Assembly (NCBI GenBank): GCA_018816885.1
Contig: JAHIUS010000032.1
Span: 1 to 43,384, forward strand
Source of the DNA: Patescibacteria group bacterium
Lineage (GTDB): Bacteria; Patescibacteriota; Gracilibacteria; UBA1369; UBA12470
Direction: 5' to 3'
DNA: 43,384 bases
In this document: one piece after another, positions 33,552 to 40,568 of the stretch
How positions within the stretch are numbered: position 1 is the first letter of the stretch
Layout of the letters: each line of letters starts with the position of its first letter
Translations under genes and position numbers: made by a program
Notes under the pieces: model-generated
Databases searched by the model: none
The model's input: the letters and a program-made list of their open reading frames with translations, nothing else
What the model was told of the DNA's origin: nothing

Positions 33552-34472
33552 TCAATCTGCCTCCCACCACTTCCCCCACTCCCCATCCGCCTTCATCTGC
33601 TCCTTCAATTCAGAAACACGTTTCTCCCATTCTTCCGGCGAATATTTTACATTCAAAATCTCATATTCGGCATGGTTTCGGTAAACGCATCCGAACAAGT
33701 GATGAGAGCTGAAGCAGCCTTCACAGTACCAGGAGTCCTTCAAATGTTCACAAAAATAACAAAAGTTGCAATTATAACCATCGCCAACATTTATGATTTC
33801 GTAACACCCCGTTAAATCGACGGAGTGATAAACATCGTAAGTGTCTGCACTTCGGGTATGGTAGGCCGGATAGACATGCAGTAAATATCCACAATCCTGA
33901 CATTCGGTGCAATTGTAACATTTGATGCAATTTTGGCAGTTATAAAGAAAATCTCCTGTAGAATTTTCTGTCTTCCACATTCTCTCTCCCAGTCTTGGTG
34001 TTTTTTGTTTTATTTCTTCAAATATTTCTAAAACATTCTCCTGTGATAGGATTTTTTTTAATTCCTGCCGGAAATCATCCTTGGAATATTTTTGATTAAA
34101 AATATGGAATTCTTTATTTCTTAATCCGGTGCATCCATAGCAATTATTGCAGCCCAAGCAGTCATGACAAAGAACGCAATCGTGGCATCTTTGACATTCT
34201 TGACAGTAGTTGCAATTGTAGCAGTTGCGGCAATCCAAGCATTCATAGCAAAGCTCCGAACCTGAAACATGAGTGCAATCTGCAGATGTATTTAGTTTTT
34301 CTGTGAAATCACAGTATAAGCAGTCTCTAAGAACATCCGAATCGAATGACAGGTATGAGTCTTTTGAAAGATAAATAAAGTCACCATACCGGCAGTTCTC
34401 ATTTTGATAGCCGTGGACCGCAATGTGAGGCTGTTTTTGATAAAGGTTTCGGAAATCCTGGAGGAAAGTCAT
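33552..34472 (-). CDS. Cys-triplet repeat protein I (core-only, 306 aa)
   Basis: Start at ATG 34472 (MTFLQDFRNLYQKQ); an upstream in-frame start would only read gene J's tail. 31 Cys. Block 1 cysteines (27, 51, 54, 66, 75-114) are all divisible by three, with 14 consecutive Cys-x-x triplets from C75 to C114, tying with D for the longest run. It closes with TGLRNKEFHIFNQKYSKDDF. Block 2 opens with six Cys at triplet spacing (YNC, QNC, IKC, YNC, TEC, QDC) and closes with LFGCVYRNHAEYEILNVKYSPEEWEKR. It starts 11 bases after gene J, so co-transcription is likely. Confidence 0.85.
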   Translation of the reverse strand: MTFLQDFRNLYQKQPHIAVHGYQNENCRYGDFIYLSKDSYLSFDSDVLRDCLYCDFTEKLNTSADCTHVSGSELCYECLDCRNCYNCNYCQECQRCHDCVLCHDCLGCNNCYGCTGLRNKEFHIFNQKYSKDDFRQELKKILSQENVLEIFEEIKQKTPRLGERMWKTENSTGDFLYNCQNCIKCYNCTECQDCGYLLHVYPAYHTRSADTYDVYHSVDLTGCYEIINVGDGYNCNFCYFCEHLKDSWYCEGCFSSHHLFGCVYRNHAEYEILNVKYSPEEWEKRVSELKEQMKADGEWGKWWEAD

Positions 34473-34483
34473 GTTAGGGCGTA

Positions 34484-36073
34484 TTAAACGGTTTCCAAAT
34501 AGCATTTTTTACAATACACGGTTTCGGAGCGGTCAGGGGCATAAGTTGTTTGAATACCAGTATTACATTTTGCACAATTTCTAGTCCAAAGATAGCGGGG
34601 ATTTTTGATGGCAATCAATTTCTTGTATCTGCATTCCGGACAATCCTTCGGAGCTTCTAATCCCATTTTATCATATAGCTTCAATTCCTGTGAGATTACC
34701 ATGTAGCTTTTTCCGCAATCTTCACATGCCAATACATCATCTCCTTCTCTGTGCGGCGCTTGTGGCATATCTTCCCATCTGTAGCCTTTTGCCAGCGCTT
34801 GTTCTTGTGTTAGCGGGAAGTAATCCTGGGCTAGTGTTTGATTATATGGATAAGGTGATATTTGAATTGGAAAAAATTCTCCATATTCTCCTGTTTTTTC
34901 CATATGCTCTATAATTTTAGCTTTTAATGTTTTGTAATCCTCTTCTGAATATTTTTTATTAAAAATGAAGTTCTTGGTTCGTGAGTGAAATCCGTCACAT
35001 CCGAAGCTATCTGCTAAATAAAAACATGAGTACAAATACTCCGAATTTGGACTTGCGGCTGTACAATAGGCGAATTTTAAATTCTTATTACTCTCTCCTC
35101 CCGTAGAAAGCTCATAGCAAAGTTCGATATCCTTATCGTGCATAGATAAATCCATAGAATCTTTCACATTTACGCATTCCACCAAGTATTTGCAGTCTTC
35201 TATATCGAAGCAATCATAGCAATCGACAGCATTTTTACAGCTTTGTATGCAATCTCCTGAGGATTTTTCACAATTCAATTGATTTTGATGTCTTTTTGGA
35301 ACAGTTACGCTGAATTCTTGAAATTCCTTTGCAAGTTCTTTTGGGTCGCGCTTCATATACTCTATTATTCTTTCTTTATATTCTTCCGACGAGTACTGAT
35401 GATTTTTAATATTAAATTTTTTGTTATGGATCCCTGCGCACATGAAGCATTTTTGACAACTATAAGAATCTGTCATATATCCGCAATCCGTACAGGTTCG
35501 ACAGTTAACAAGATGATGTGAGTTGTACGAATCCTTGCAATTCACGCTATATGCTACAAGTTCGCAGTGATCTATTAATGTATTGTTTATACAATCTTTG
35601 CAGTATTGGCTTTTTCGCGAATATATACAATCCTCCATACAGTAACTTCCGGGTGACATATACGAGTTTTTACTGAAAGCCATATATGAATTATATGGGC
35701 AGTTCTCGTTGTTGAGCTGTAAAAGTGTTGCTTTTGGCACTTTTTGCATTAATTCATAAAATTGTTCAAAAAACGGTCTTCCAAAATCAAAATCCTGGCC
35801 ATAATCAGCCGGATCCCATTTGTCTGACCACCAACATTCAGGGCAATAAACAGGGAAAGGTGCATCAGAGTTAAAAGTCGACACTACTTCTTTTTGGCAC
35901 ATGTCGCATTTGCGTTTGAATAGGCAACGTTCATTCCTGTTCGCAAGACGGCGTTGAAAGCGACAGGTTGGGCAATGAGTCGGTTTTGGAACTTGAATTT
36001 TTTGGTAAAAAGCCTGATCGCTGTCTGCGATTTCGAAATTTCGGCTACAATTTTTGCAGGTCTTATTGGTCAT
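34484..36073 (-). CDS. Cys-triplet repeat protein J (full length, both ribbons intact, 529 aa)
   Basis: N-ribbon Cys 6, 9, 34, 37, 56, 59, 77, 80; C-ribbon Cys 450, 453, 478, 481, 500, 503, 521, 524; intervals identical at both ends and to gene B. The N-ribbon also holds the family string RRLANRNERCLFKRKCD. Block 1 is sparser than in other members (13 Cys from 125 to 212, 12 in one register), and its closing motif is divergent (MCAGIHNKKFNIKNHQYSSEEY). Block 2 ends SFGCDGFHSRTKNFIFNKKYSEEDYKTL, followed by GEYGEFFPIQISPYPYNQTLAQDYFPLTQEQALAKGY. Start ATG 36073 gives MTNKTCKNC. Confidence 0.85.
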   Translation of the reverse strand: MTNKTCKNCSRNFEIADSDQAFYQKIQVPKPTHCPTCRFQRRLANRNERCLFKRKCDMCQKEVVSTFNSDAPFPVYCPECWWSDKWDPADYGQDFDFGRPFFEQFYELMQKVPKATLLQLNNENCPYNSYMAFSKNSYMSPGSYCMEDCIYSRKSQYCKDCINNTLIDHCELVAYSVNCKDSYNSHHLVNCRTCTDCGYMTDSYSCQKCFMCAGIHNKKFNIKNHQYSSEEYKERIIEYMKRDPKELAKEFQEFSVTVPKRHQNQLNCEKSSGDCIQSCKNAVDCYDCFDIEDCKYLVECVNVKDSMDLSMHDKDIELCYELSTGGESNKNLKFAYCTAASPNSEYLYSCFYLADSFGCDGFHSRTKNFIFNKKYSEEDYKTLKAKIIEHMEKTGEYGEFFPIQISPYPYNQTLAQDYFPLTQEQALAKGYRWEDMPQAPHREGDDVLACEDCGKSYMVISQELKLYDKMGLEAPKDCPECRYKKLIAIKNPRYLWTRNCAKCNTGIQTTYAPDRSETVYCKKCYLETV

Positions 36074-36145
36074 AGAGTACTAGATATAATAAGTTTTCGT
36101 TCAAAACAGGTCATCGGAAAATCACTTAGTACTTGGGTCTTCGTA

Positions 36146-36412
36146 CTAACCAATATGCTGCCAGAAGCACTCCTGGCAATAAACGGTGTAAGGCGAGTCC
36201 GGCCTGTAGGTTGTAATCATATCCTTCTGGCATTTGTCGCATTTTCTTTTGTAAAGTTTACGCTCGTTTCTGAGAGCGAGGCGGCGTTTTTGTCTGCATT
36301 CCGGGCAGTTTTCCGGCCAAGGCAGGTCTTTTTTCTTATAAAAAACTTGCTCCTGATCGATTATTAGGAATGGTTTTGTGCACTGGGCACATGTTTTTTG
36401 TTCGTCGGGCAT
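36146..36412 (-). CDS. Cys-triplet family protein K: isolated N-terminal zinc ribbon (88 aa)
   Basis: Only the N-terminal ribbon of the family, with all eight ligands (8, 11, 36, 39, 58, 61, 79, 82) at the standard intervals and the RRLALRNERKLYKRKCD string. It ends right after the point where paralogs continue ECWWSDKWDP; here ECFWQHIG is followed by a stop. No SDKWDP-like continuation is visible in the 72 bases before gene J. It may be a truncation remnant or a functional one-ribbon protein. Perfect retention of the ligands, while longer paralogs have lost theirs, argues for function. Confidence 0.7.
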   Translation of the reverse strand: MPDEQKTCAQCTKPFLIIDQEQVFYKKKDLPWPENCPECRQKRRLALRNERKLYKRKCDKCQKDMITTYRPDSPYTVYCQECFWQHIG

Positions 36413-36456
36413 TTGTTGTGGTTGTTAGTTGTAAGATTAAAGTTGTAAGTTATGGT

Positions 36457-36476
36457 GTTTCGCCTAACGGCGAAAC
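36457..36476. repeat. REP-like palindrome
   Basis: GTTTCGCC-TAAC-GGCGAAAC, preceded by ATGGT and followed by GGCTTTC. It is the same element as 2254-2273 (GTTTCCGC...GCGGAAAC, preceded by ATGGT), with both arms changed in a complementary way. A second hairpin GCACC/GGTGC follows at about 36495-36508. Confidence 0.65.
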
Positions 36477-36572
36477 GGCTTTCTTATTGGGGCTGCACCT
36501 GCGGTGCGCCCTGGGATTTCAGTTTATCAAAGGCCGAAGTTTTCTGCCAGCTCAACAGATTGAAAATTCGCA

Positions 36573-36854
36573 TTAGGACAGAATTCGGATTTTCACTTTC
36601 CTGTAAACGTCTGATCTTTTTTGAATTGCAAAAATCTTTACATTTTCTCCTTCAATTCTGTATATAACCCTGTAATCTCCCCCCCTTAGCCTACGATACC
36701 CTTTCAAAGATTCCCGAAGCGGCTTGCCGAATCTTTCAGGGTGAGTGGTTAGTTTTTCTCTTATTGCAACTTCAATTTGACCCTTTGCTTTTTTAGGCAA
36801 TTTAGGGATGTCGTCATCAACTACCGATCTTTTGTACCAAATTTCAAATCTCAT
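36573..36854 (-). CDS. RelE/ParE-type toxin
   Basis: A 93-aa basic RelE-superfamily protein: MRFEIWYKRSVVDDDIPKLP, then LRESLKGYRRLRGGDYRVIYRIEGENVKIFAIQKRSDVYRK. The 'RLR.GDYRVIY' and 'KRSDVY' strands are characteristic of RelE/ParE toxins. ATG 36854 overlaps the antitoxin TGA (ATGA). It differs clearly from the 87-aa toxin at 9672. mRNA cleavage versus gyrase inhibition cannot be decided from sequence. Confidence 0.87.
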   Translation of the reverse strand: MRFEIWYKRSVVDDDIPKLPKKAKGQIEVAIREKLTTHPERFGKPLRESLKGYRRLRGGDYRVIYRIEGENVKIFAIQKRSDVYRKVKIRILS

Positions 36855-37072
36855 GACCAAGCTTCTTCATGAGATATAAATTCCGCATCGCCGGTATCGC
36901 GTTCTTCAGCAATCTTATTCCAAATACGGTCTTCATCGATCTCAATAGCGAGCTTAATAAGATGGATGGCCTTGGTTGCTTCCGGGACATCGTCTCTTTT
37001 GGCAAGCATTTTCAATGCTTCTTCAATATCTTTTGGAAGGCTGATATTTATACGTCTTTTTGAAGTTGCCAT
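36851..37072 (-). CDS. Ribbon-helix-helix antitoxin
   Basis: A 73-aa protein with an RHH start (ATSKRRINISLPKDIEEALKMLAKR) and an acidic C-terminal tail (AEERDTGDAEFISHEEAWS) for toxin binding. ATG 37072 is preferred; ATG 37087 would add MQTAV only. First gene of the pair, four-base overlap with the toxin. Its promoter shows an inverted repeat and tandem GATACACT repeats as likely autoregulatory sites. Confidence 0.82.
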   Translation of the reverse strand: MATSKRRINISLPKDIEEALKMLAKRDDVPEATKAIHLIKLAIEIDEDRIWNKIAEERDTGDAEFISHEEAWS

Positions 37073-37102
37073 GACAGCTGTTTGCATGATTTTTACAGTT
37101 AA

Positions 37103-37139
37103 AGTGTATCATAAGTGTATCACCTTTTCAATAGGTGAT
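37103..37139 (-). promoter_or_regulatory. Promoter and operator of toxin-antitoxin operon 2
   Basis: On the minus strand, TTGAAA (37131-37126), a 17-base spacer and TACACT (37108-37103) form a sigma70-like promoter. ATCACCT/AGGTGAT (37139-37133 with 37125-37119) is an inverted repeat over the -35, and GATACACTT occurs twice in the spacer/-10 region. Confidence 0.65.
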
Positions 37140-37149
37140 TCTAATCAAC

Positions 37150-37191
37150 TTTAACATCTCGACATTAAATCTATGTTAAAAAAACAGGGGG
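37150..37191 (-). repeat. Conserved block upstream of a toxin-antitoxin promoter (copy 2)
   Basis: Minus-strand copy of the 42-base block at 9354-9395 (37 of 42 positions identical), starting CCCCCTGTTTTTTTAA and placed just upstream of the toxin-antitoxin 2 promoter in the same relative orientation. Confidence 0.7.
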
Positions 37192-37236
37192 TGATTTGTA
37201 AAAATGGTTAATGCTCAAAACAACCGTTTTGCAAAG

Positions 37237-37259
37237 CATTTATCCCCACTCCAGTGGGG
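37237..37259 (-). repeat. REP-like hairpin with ATAAATG tail (inverted copy)
   Basis: On the minus strand, CCCCACT-GG-AGTGGGG is followed by ATAAATG, the same layout as at 2292-2310 and 2640-2663. It lies 42 bases downstream of the T4SS-type ATPase gene and could help end its mRNA. Confidence 0.55.
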
Positions 37260-37300
37260 GAAACTCTATATACTTGGTACTTGGTACTCATTACTTCTTA

Positions 37301-39442
37301 CTATATAAGCGGCTCCGTAAACTGCACTTCCCCCGCATCTGCTGGATTTATGTCGTCATCAACTGCACCTTCTTCCCACTTCTTCAGAATTTCTTCAACT
37401 TCCGAGCGAGGTCGGCAGTATTTTTTGCGGGATAAATCGCGGATTTCTTCGGATAGATCGTTTACAGGTTTTGGAACGTCGATTGTTCGGCCTGAGAATG
37501 CGTCTCTGATCTGGCCGTCTATGGACATTTTTACATAAAATTCTCTAACACCAAGATTGATAATATCTCGAACATTGAACTTAGGCGTGTACTCCTGCTC
37601 CATGATCGCAGCATCTTCCGCGCCAATCCTGAAACTCATGAGGGAACCGACATTACCGAACACCGTCGTCCGCACAAGATCGTCAAGCTGCCCCATGTAC
37701 TGATGAGCCATCGTTAAATTAAGGCGGTATTTTCTGGCTTCCGAAAGTATTTCCGCGAACGTGTCTGTAGCGAAATATTGGAACTCATCACAATAAAGAT
37801 AGAAGTCCTTGCGCTGTTCTTCAGGAGTATCGGCTCGAGCCATCGCCGCTTGGTGAATTTTGGTTACCATCATTGCGCCGATAAGCTGACAGTTTTCTTC
37901 TCCGAGAGTTCCTTTTGAAATTTTCATAAGGAGGATTTTGCCGTCATCCATCATTTCTCTGATATTCAGGCGGTTTTCCGGTTGGCCGATAATATTCCTG
38001 ATCTGTGAGGTTGAAACGAACTGCCCAACCTTATTGAGAAGCGGCATTATCGCTTCGTTGTCGAACTTTTCGCTCCAGGCGGCGAACTCGTTTACCCAGA
38101 AGTTCTTGATTACCGAATCCTGGATGTTTGCGACTATTCTTTGGCGATAGTTTTTATCCGAAAGCATCTTCATAATCGACAGAATCGTCGTATCCGGCGA
38201 GTCAAGAAGCGCAAGAGTTGTGTACCTCAGCACATGCTCGAGACGATTAGTCCAGTTATTCCCGAATAATTTTTTAAAAACCTCAATAAAACCAATCGTA
38301 ACCCGCAGTTTAAGATGGTCGGGTACCTTTTCAAGAGGGTTGAAAGCTATCGGAAAGTCGTTATCCCCGGGATCAAAAAGAATCACATCGTTCTTTCTCT
38401 CCTCGGGAATATATTTCAAAACGGCATCTACAAGATCACCATGAGGATCGAGAACTCCGACACCTTTTCCACTCAAAATATCCGAAATAATCAGAAGCTC
38501 GAGGAACTTGGACTTACCCGTACCGGACTTACCGACAACATATAGATGGCGGCGGCGATCGACGCGCTTAATCCCAAATTTAATACCTTGATTATGATAA
38601 TTAGTCAGGCCAAAAGTCGATATTTCATCTACCCCTCCGGATTTCGGCAGATCGTAAGGCGGCTCTGATTTCCTGGACATCACATGCACTATATGCGGGA
38701 CGATATCCGGATTCGGAAAGTGGTAAACGCTTGCCACTTCTTCACAGCTCATTGTCATTGTGCGGCTGAATTTTAGGTCGCGACCGAGAGTTGTGAAGCT
38801 GTTTAATGTAGTTTTTGACGCTTTGAGCTGGTTGAAGTCTATTGTATTGAATTGCGTATATGCCTTCATCAGGGAAATCAGTTTATTGTTGGCTTTTTCT
38901 TGGCTTGGGGCAATATATGCCACCCTGATTCCGACCTTGAAAGCCCGTTTTTCCGCCTTGCTGTCGAAGGCTGCTTTTTCCTGGGCTCGGAGGTTCTTGA
39001 GACCTTTTAGCTTGAGCCTGTCGCGAAATCTGAACCATCTTGAGATTGTGTTGATTTTGAGTTTCCAGGTTCTTGAAAGATTTAGCTTGAAGTCATCTTT
39101 TAGTGGCTCGATTAATGTTTGTATCCAGACCTCTTCTCCCGAGTCGGCTTTTGATAAAATTGAAAAAATTCCGGCCATTGAGTCACCGTCGAACTCTTTG
39201 TGAACTTTTATCGGGTAAATATCTTTTCTTTTTAAAGAAAGTTCCGCTGCCGCAAATCTCTTATCTTGAGCTTGAGTTATGTACTCTTTTGCATCAAAAA
39301 CTTCCGCATGCGGATAAAGCGCATAAATCTGACCTTCCACCGCTGTTCGAAGTTTCACCGGGACTCTTACGAAAAAATAAACATGCTGATCTATTGAAGC
39401 TACTTCCAATCCGATCGGCACACCCGTAAGCACTTCATGCAA
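37301..39442 (-). CDS. VirD4/TraD-like (DUF87/HerA-type) T4SS or DNA-transfer ATPase, 5' end uncertain
   Basis: At least 713 aa. Walker A VVGKSGTGKSKF (304-311), LDPHGDLVDAVLKYIPEERKNDVILFDP, and Walker B FYLYCDEFQYF, then TMAHQYMGQL; the C-terminal part matches type IV secretion coupling-type ATPases common in candidate-phyla genomes. The start is unclear. TTG 39442 is only the first usable codon, while the in-frame upstream codons to a stop at about 39524 read like coding sequence (TELLKVKIPIGENKEETFEQ) but contain no ATG, GTG or TTG. Relatives normally have an N-terminal membrane segment, which is absent. The gene may be 5'-truncated next to a REP-like repeat. Confidence 0.85.
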   Translation of the reverse strand: MHEVLTGVPIGLEVASIDQHVYFFVRVPVKLRTAVEGQIYALYPHAEVFDAKEYITQAQDKRFAAAELSLKRKDIYPIKVHKEFDGDSMAGIFSILSKADSGEEVWIQTLIEPLKDDFKLNLSRTWKLKINTISRWFRFRDRLKLKGLKNLRAQEKAAFDSKAEKRAFKVGIRVAYIAPSQEKANNKLISLMKAYTQFNTIDFNQLKASKTTLNSFTTLGRDLKFSRTMTMSCEEVASVYHFPNPDIVPHIVHVMSRKSEPPYDLPKSGGVDEISTFGLTNYHNQGIKFGIKRVDRRRHLYVVGKSGTGKSKFLELLIISDILSGKGVGVLDPHGDLVDAVLKYIPEERKNDVILFDPGDNDFPIAFNPLEKVPDHLKLRVTIGFIEVFKKLFGNNWTNRLEHVLRYTTLALLDSPDTTILSIMKMLSDKNYRQRIVANIQDSVIKNFWVNEFAAWSEKFDNEAIMPLLNKVGQFVSTSQIRNIIGQPENRLNIREMMDDGKILLMKISKGTLGEENCQLIGAMMVTKIHQAAMARADTPEEQRKDFYLYCDEFQYFATDTFAEILSEARKYRLNLTMAHQYMGQLDDLVRTTVFGNVGSLMSFRIGAEDAAIMEQEYTPKFNVRDIINLGVREFYVKMSIDGQIRDAFSGRTIDVPKPVNDLSEEIRDLSRKKYCRPRSEVEEILKKWEEGAVDDDINPADAGEVQFTEPLI

Positions 39443-39553
39443 GTTTGTCAGGAACTGCTCGAAAGTTTCTTCTTTATTTTCCCCGATGGGGATTTTGACT
39501 TTTAGGAGTTCGGTGTTTATGAATTATGTATTATGAAGTATGAATTATGTATG

Positions 39554-39597
39554 TGGTGTTTCGCTGCGCGCTTGTCCCGCTTTGGCGGGGAAACTGT
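39554..39597. repeat. REP-like composite palindrome
   Basis: GGTGTTTCGC ... GGGGAAACTGTTTGATTTG, with an inner hairpin CCCGC/GCGGG (39576-39589). It shares the flanks GGTGTTTC and GAAAC-G/T-GTTTGATT with 2251-2282. It sits directly upstream of the truncated-looking start of the T4SS-type ATPase gene, after tandem ATGAATTATGTAT-like repeats (about 39519-39552). Confidence 0.6.
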
Positions 39598-39656
39598 TTG
39601 ATTTGTAGCTTGTAATTAAAGTATACCTCTAGCTGTTAATTATAACATATATTGCA

Positions 39657-40418
39657 TCACCTCGCAACAAAGCTTGTCGCTCCGAGCCATGCCAGTTTAA
39701 AAACAGCTCTTTGTGTCTTGGCATAAACAGGGCTTTCAATAATCATTCCCATCAATTCATCAGGGTTGAGAGATACCAGTGAAACCTTGTTTTCGTAAAT
39801 GTTAATCTCATATTCGAACATATACTCCTTGGGGTTCACGAACAAGATTTCCACCAGATTTCGATCAAAGCCTTTCGGATAATATTTCTCAAGGTAATCG
39901 AGCGCCTCTTCAGATAGAGGAGAAAGCATCCTGGTCTTAATCCCCTGCTGAATCTTACGTTTGGCATAATCGCGCGTGTACTCTTCGGTAATTACGTTCG
40001 GGAGCTGTGCCAGATTGGTGTATCCGAGGACTTCTTTATCTGTTGTTAATGAGTCTTCGAAGATGTTTTTGATCCCTTCAAGACCTTCGTAATATTGGAT
40101 TTTAGGCTTGTAGGTAAGGGTATTTGTTATTGAAAGTAGTTCCGGGAGAAGTTTTTGAGCTTTTTCGAAGCGTTCTTCCACCTTATTGACGAGAATTTGG
40201 GGGCTCTCTATCGCGAAAAACTTCATTTTGTTCTTGGTAAAACTGCTTATGAGACCCTTTTTTATCAGGTTATCGAGGGTGTGATAGCAGCTTACTCGAT
40301 GGATTCCGGCTTTTTTTGCTATGGCGCTAACATAAGAGCTCCCCAACTCGAGTAAGGCCAGATATACCCTGGATTCTTCCGCAGTAAGGCCTAAATCTTC
40401 TAAGTCTGATGCAAACAT
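39657..40418 (-). CDS. TrmB-family transcriptional regulator
   Basis: A 253-aa regulator. The N-terminal winged helix shows LEDLGLTAEESRVYLALLELGSSYVSAIAKKAGIHRVSCYHTLDNLIKKGLI (residues 6-57). A coiled linker is followed by a C-terminal effector domain (KPKIQYYEGLEGIKNIFEDSL, then ITEEYTRDYAKRKIQQGIKTRML) typical of TrmB-like proteins in candidate phyla and archaea. The ligand is unknown. It is divergent from gene L, with 150 bases between starts. Confidence 0.9.
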   Translation of the reverse strand: MFASDLEDLGLTAEESRVYLALLELGSSYVSAIAKKAGIHRVSCYHTLDNLIKKGLISSFTKNKMKFFAIESPQILVNKVEERFEKAQKLLPELLSITNTLTYKPKIQYYEGLEGIKNIFEDSLTTDKEVLGYTNLAQLPNVITEEYTRDYAKRKIQQGIKTRMLSPLSEEALDYLEKYYPKGFDRNLVEILFVNPKEYMFEYEINIYENKVSLVSLNPDELMGMIIESPVYAKTQRAVFKLAWLGATSFVAR

Positions 40419-40420
40419 GT

Positions 40421-40438
40421 TGTAGGAATTATTCTACA
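40421..40438 (-). promoter_or_regulatory. Inverted repeat at the TrmB start
   Basis: TGTAG (40421-40425) and CTACA (40434-40438) form an inverted repeat immediately in front of the TrmB-family start codon, overlapping a TAGAATAAT -10-like stretch. A candidate autoregulatory site. Confidence 0.35.
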
Positions 40439-40482
40439 GATATTTTAGCGTGGATTTTTGCGAGAGTCAACCTGTTATTGCG

Positions 40483-40542
40483 CCTTCCTAGGAAGGTGTG
40501 CGCACTTGCTGTATAGACAAAATTACACTTCGATGATAAAAT
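40483..40542 (+). promoter_or_regulatory. Palindrome and candidate promoter of gene L
   Basis: The palindrome CCTTCCTAGGAAGG (40483-40496) is identical to that in front of gene D. Downstream, TAGACA (40514-40519), 17 bases and TAAAAT (40537-40542) make a plausible promoter ending 26 bases before the ATG of gene L. Confidence 0.45.
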
Positions 40543-40568
40543 CTTGACACTCTTTAAAAAATATTGTC

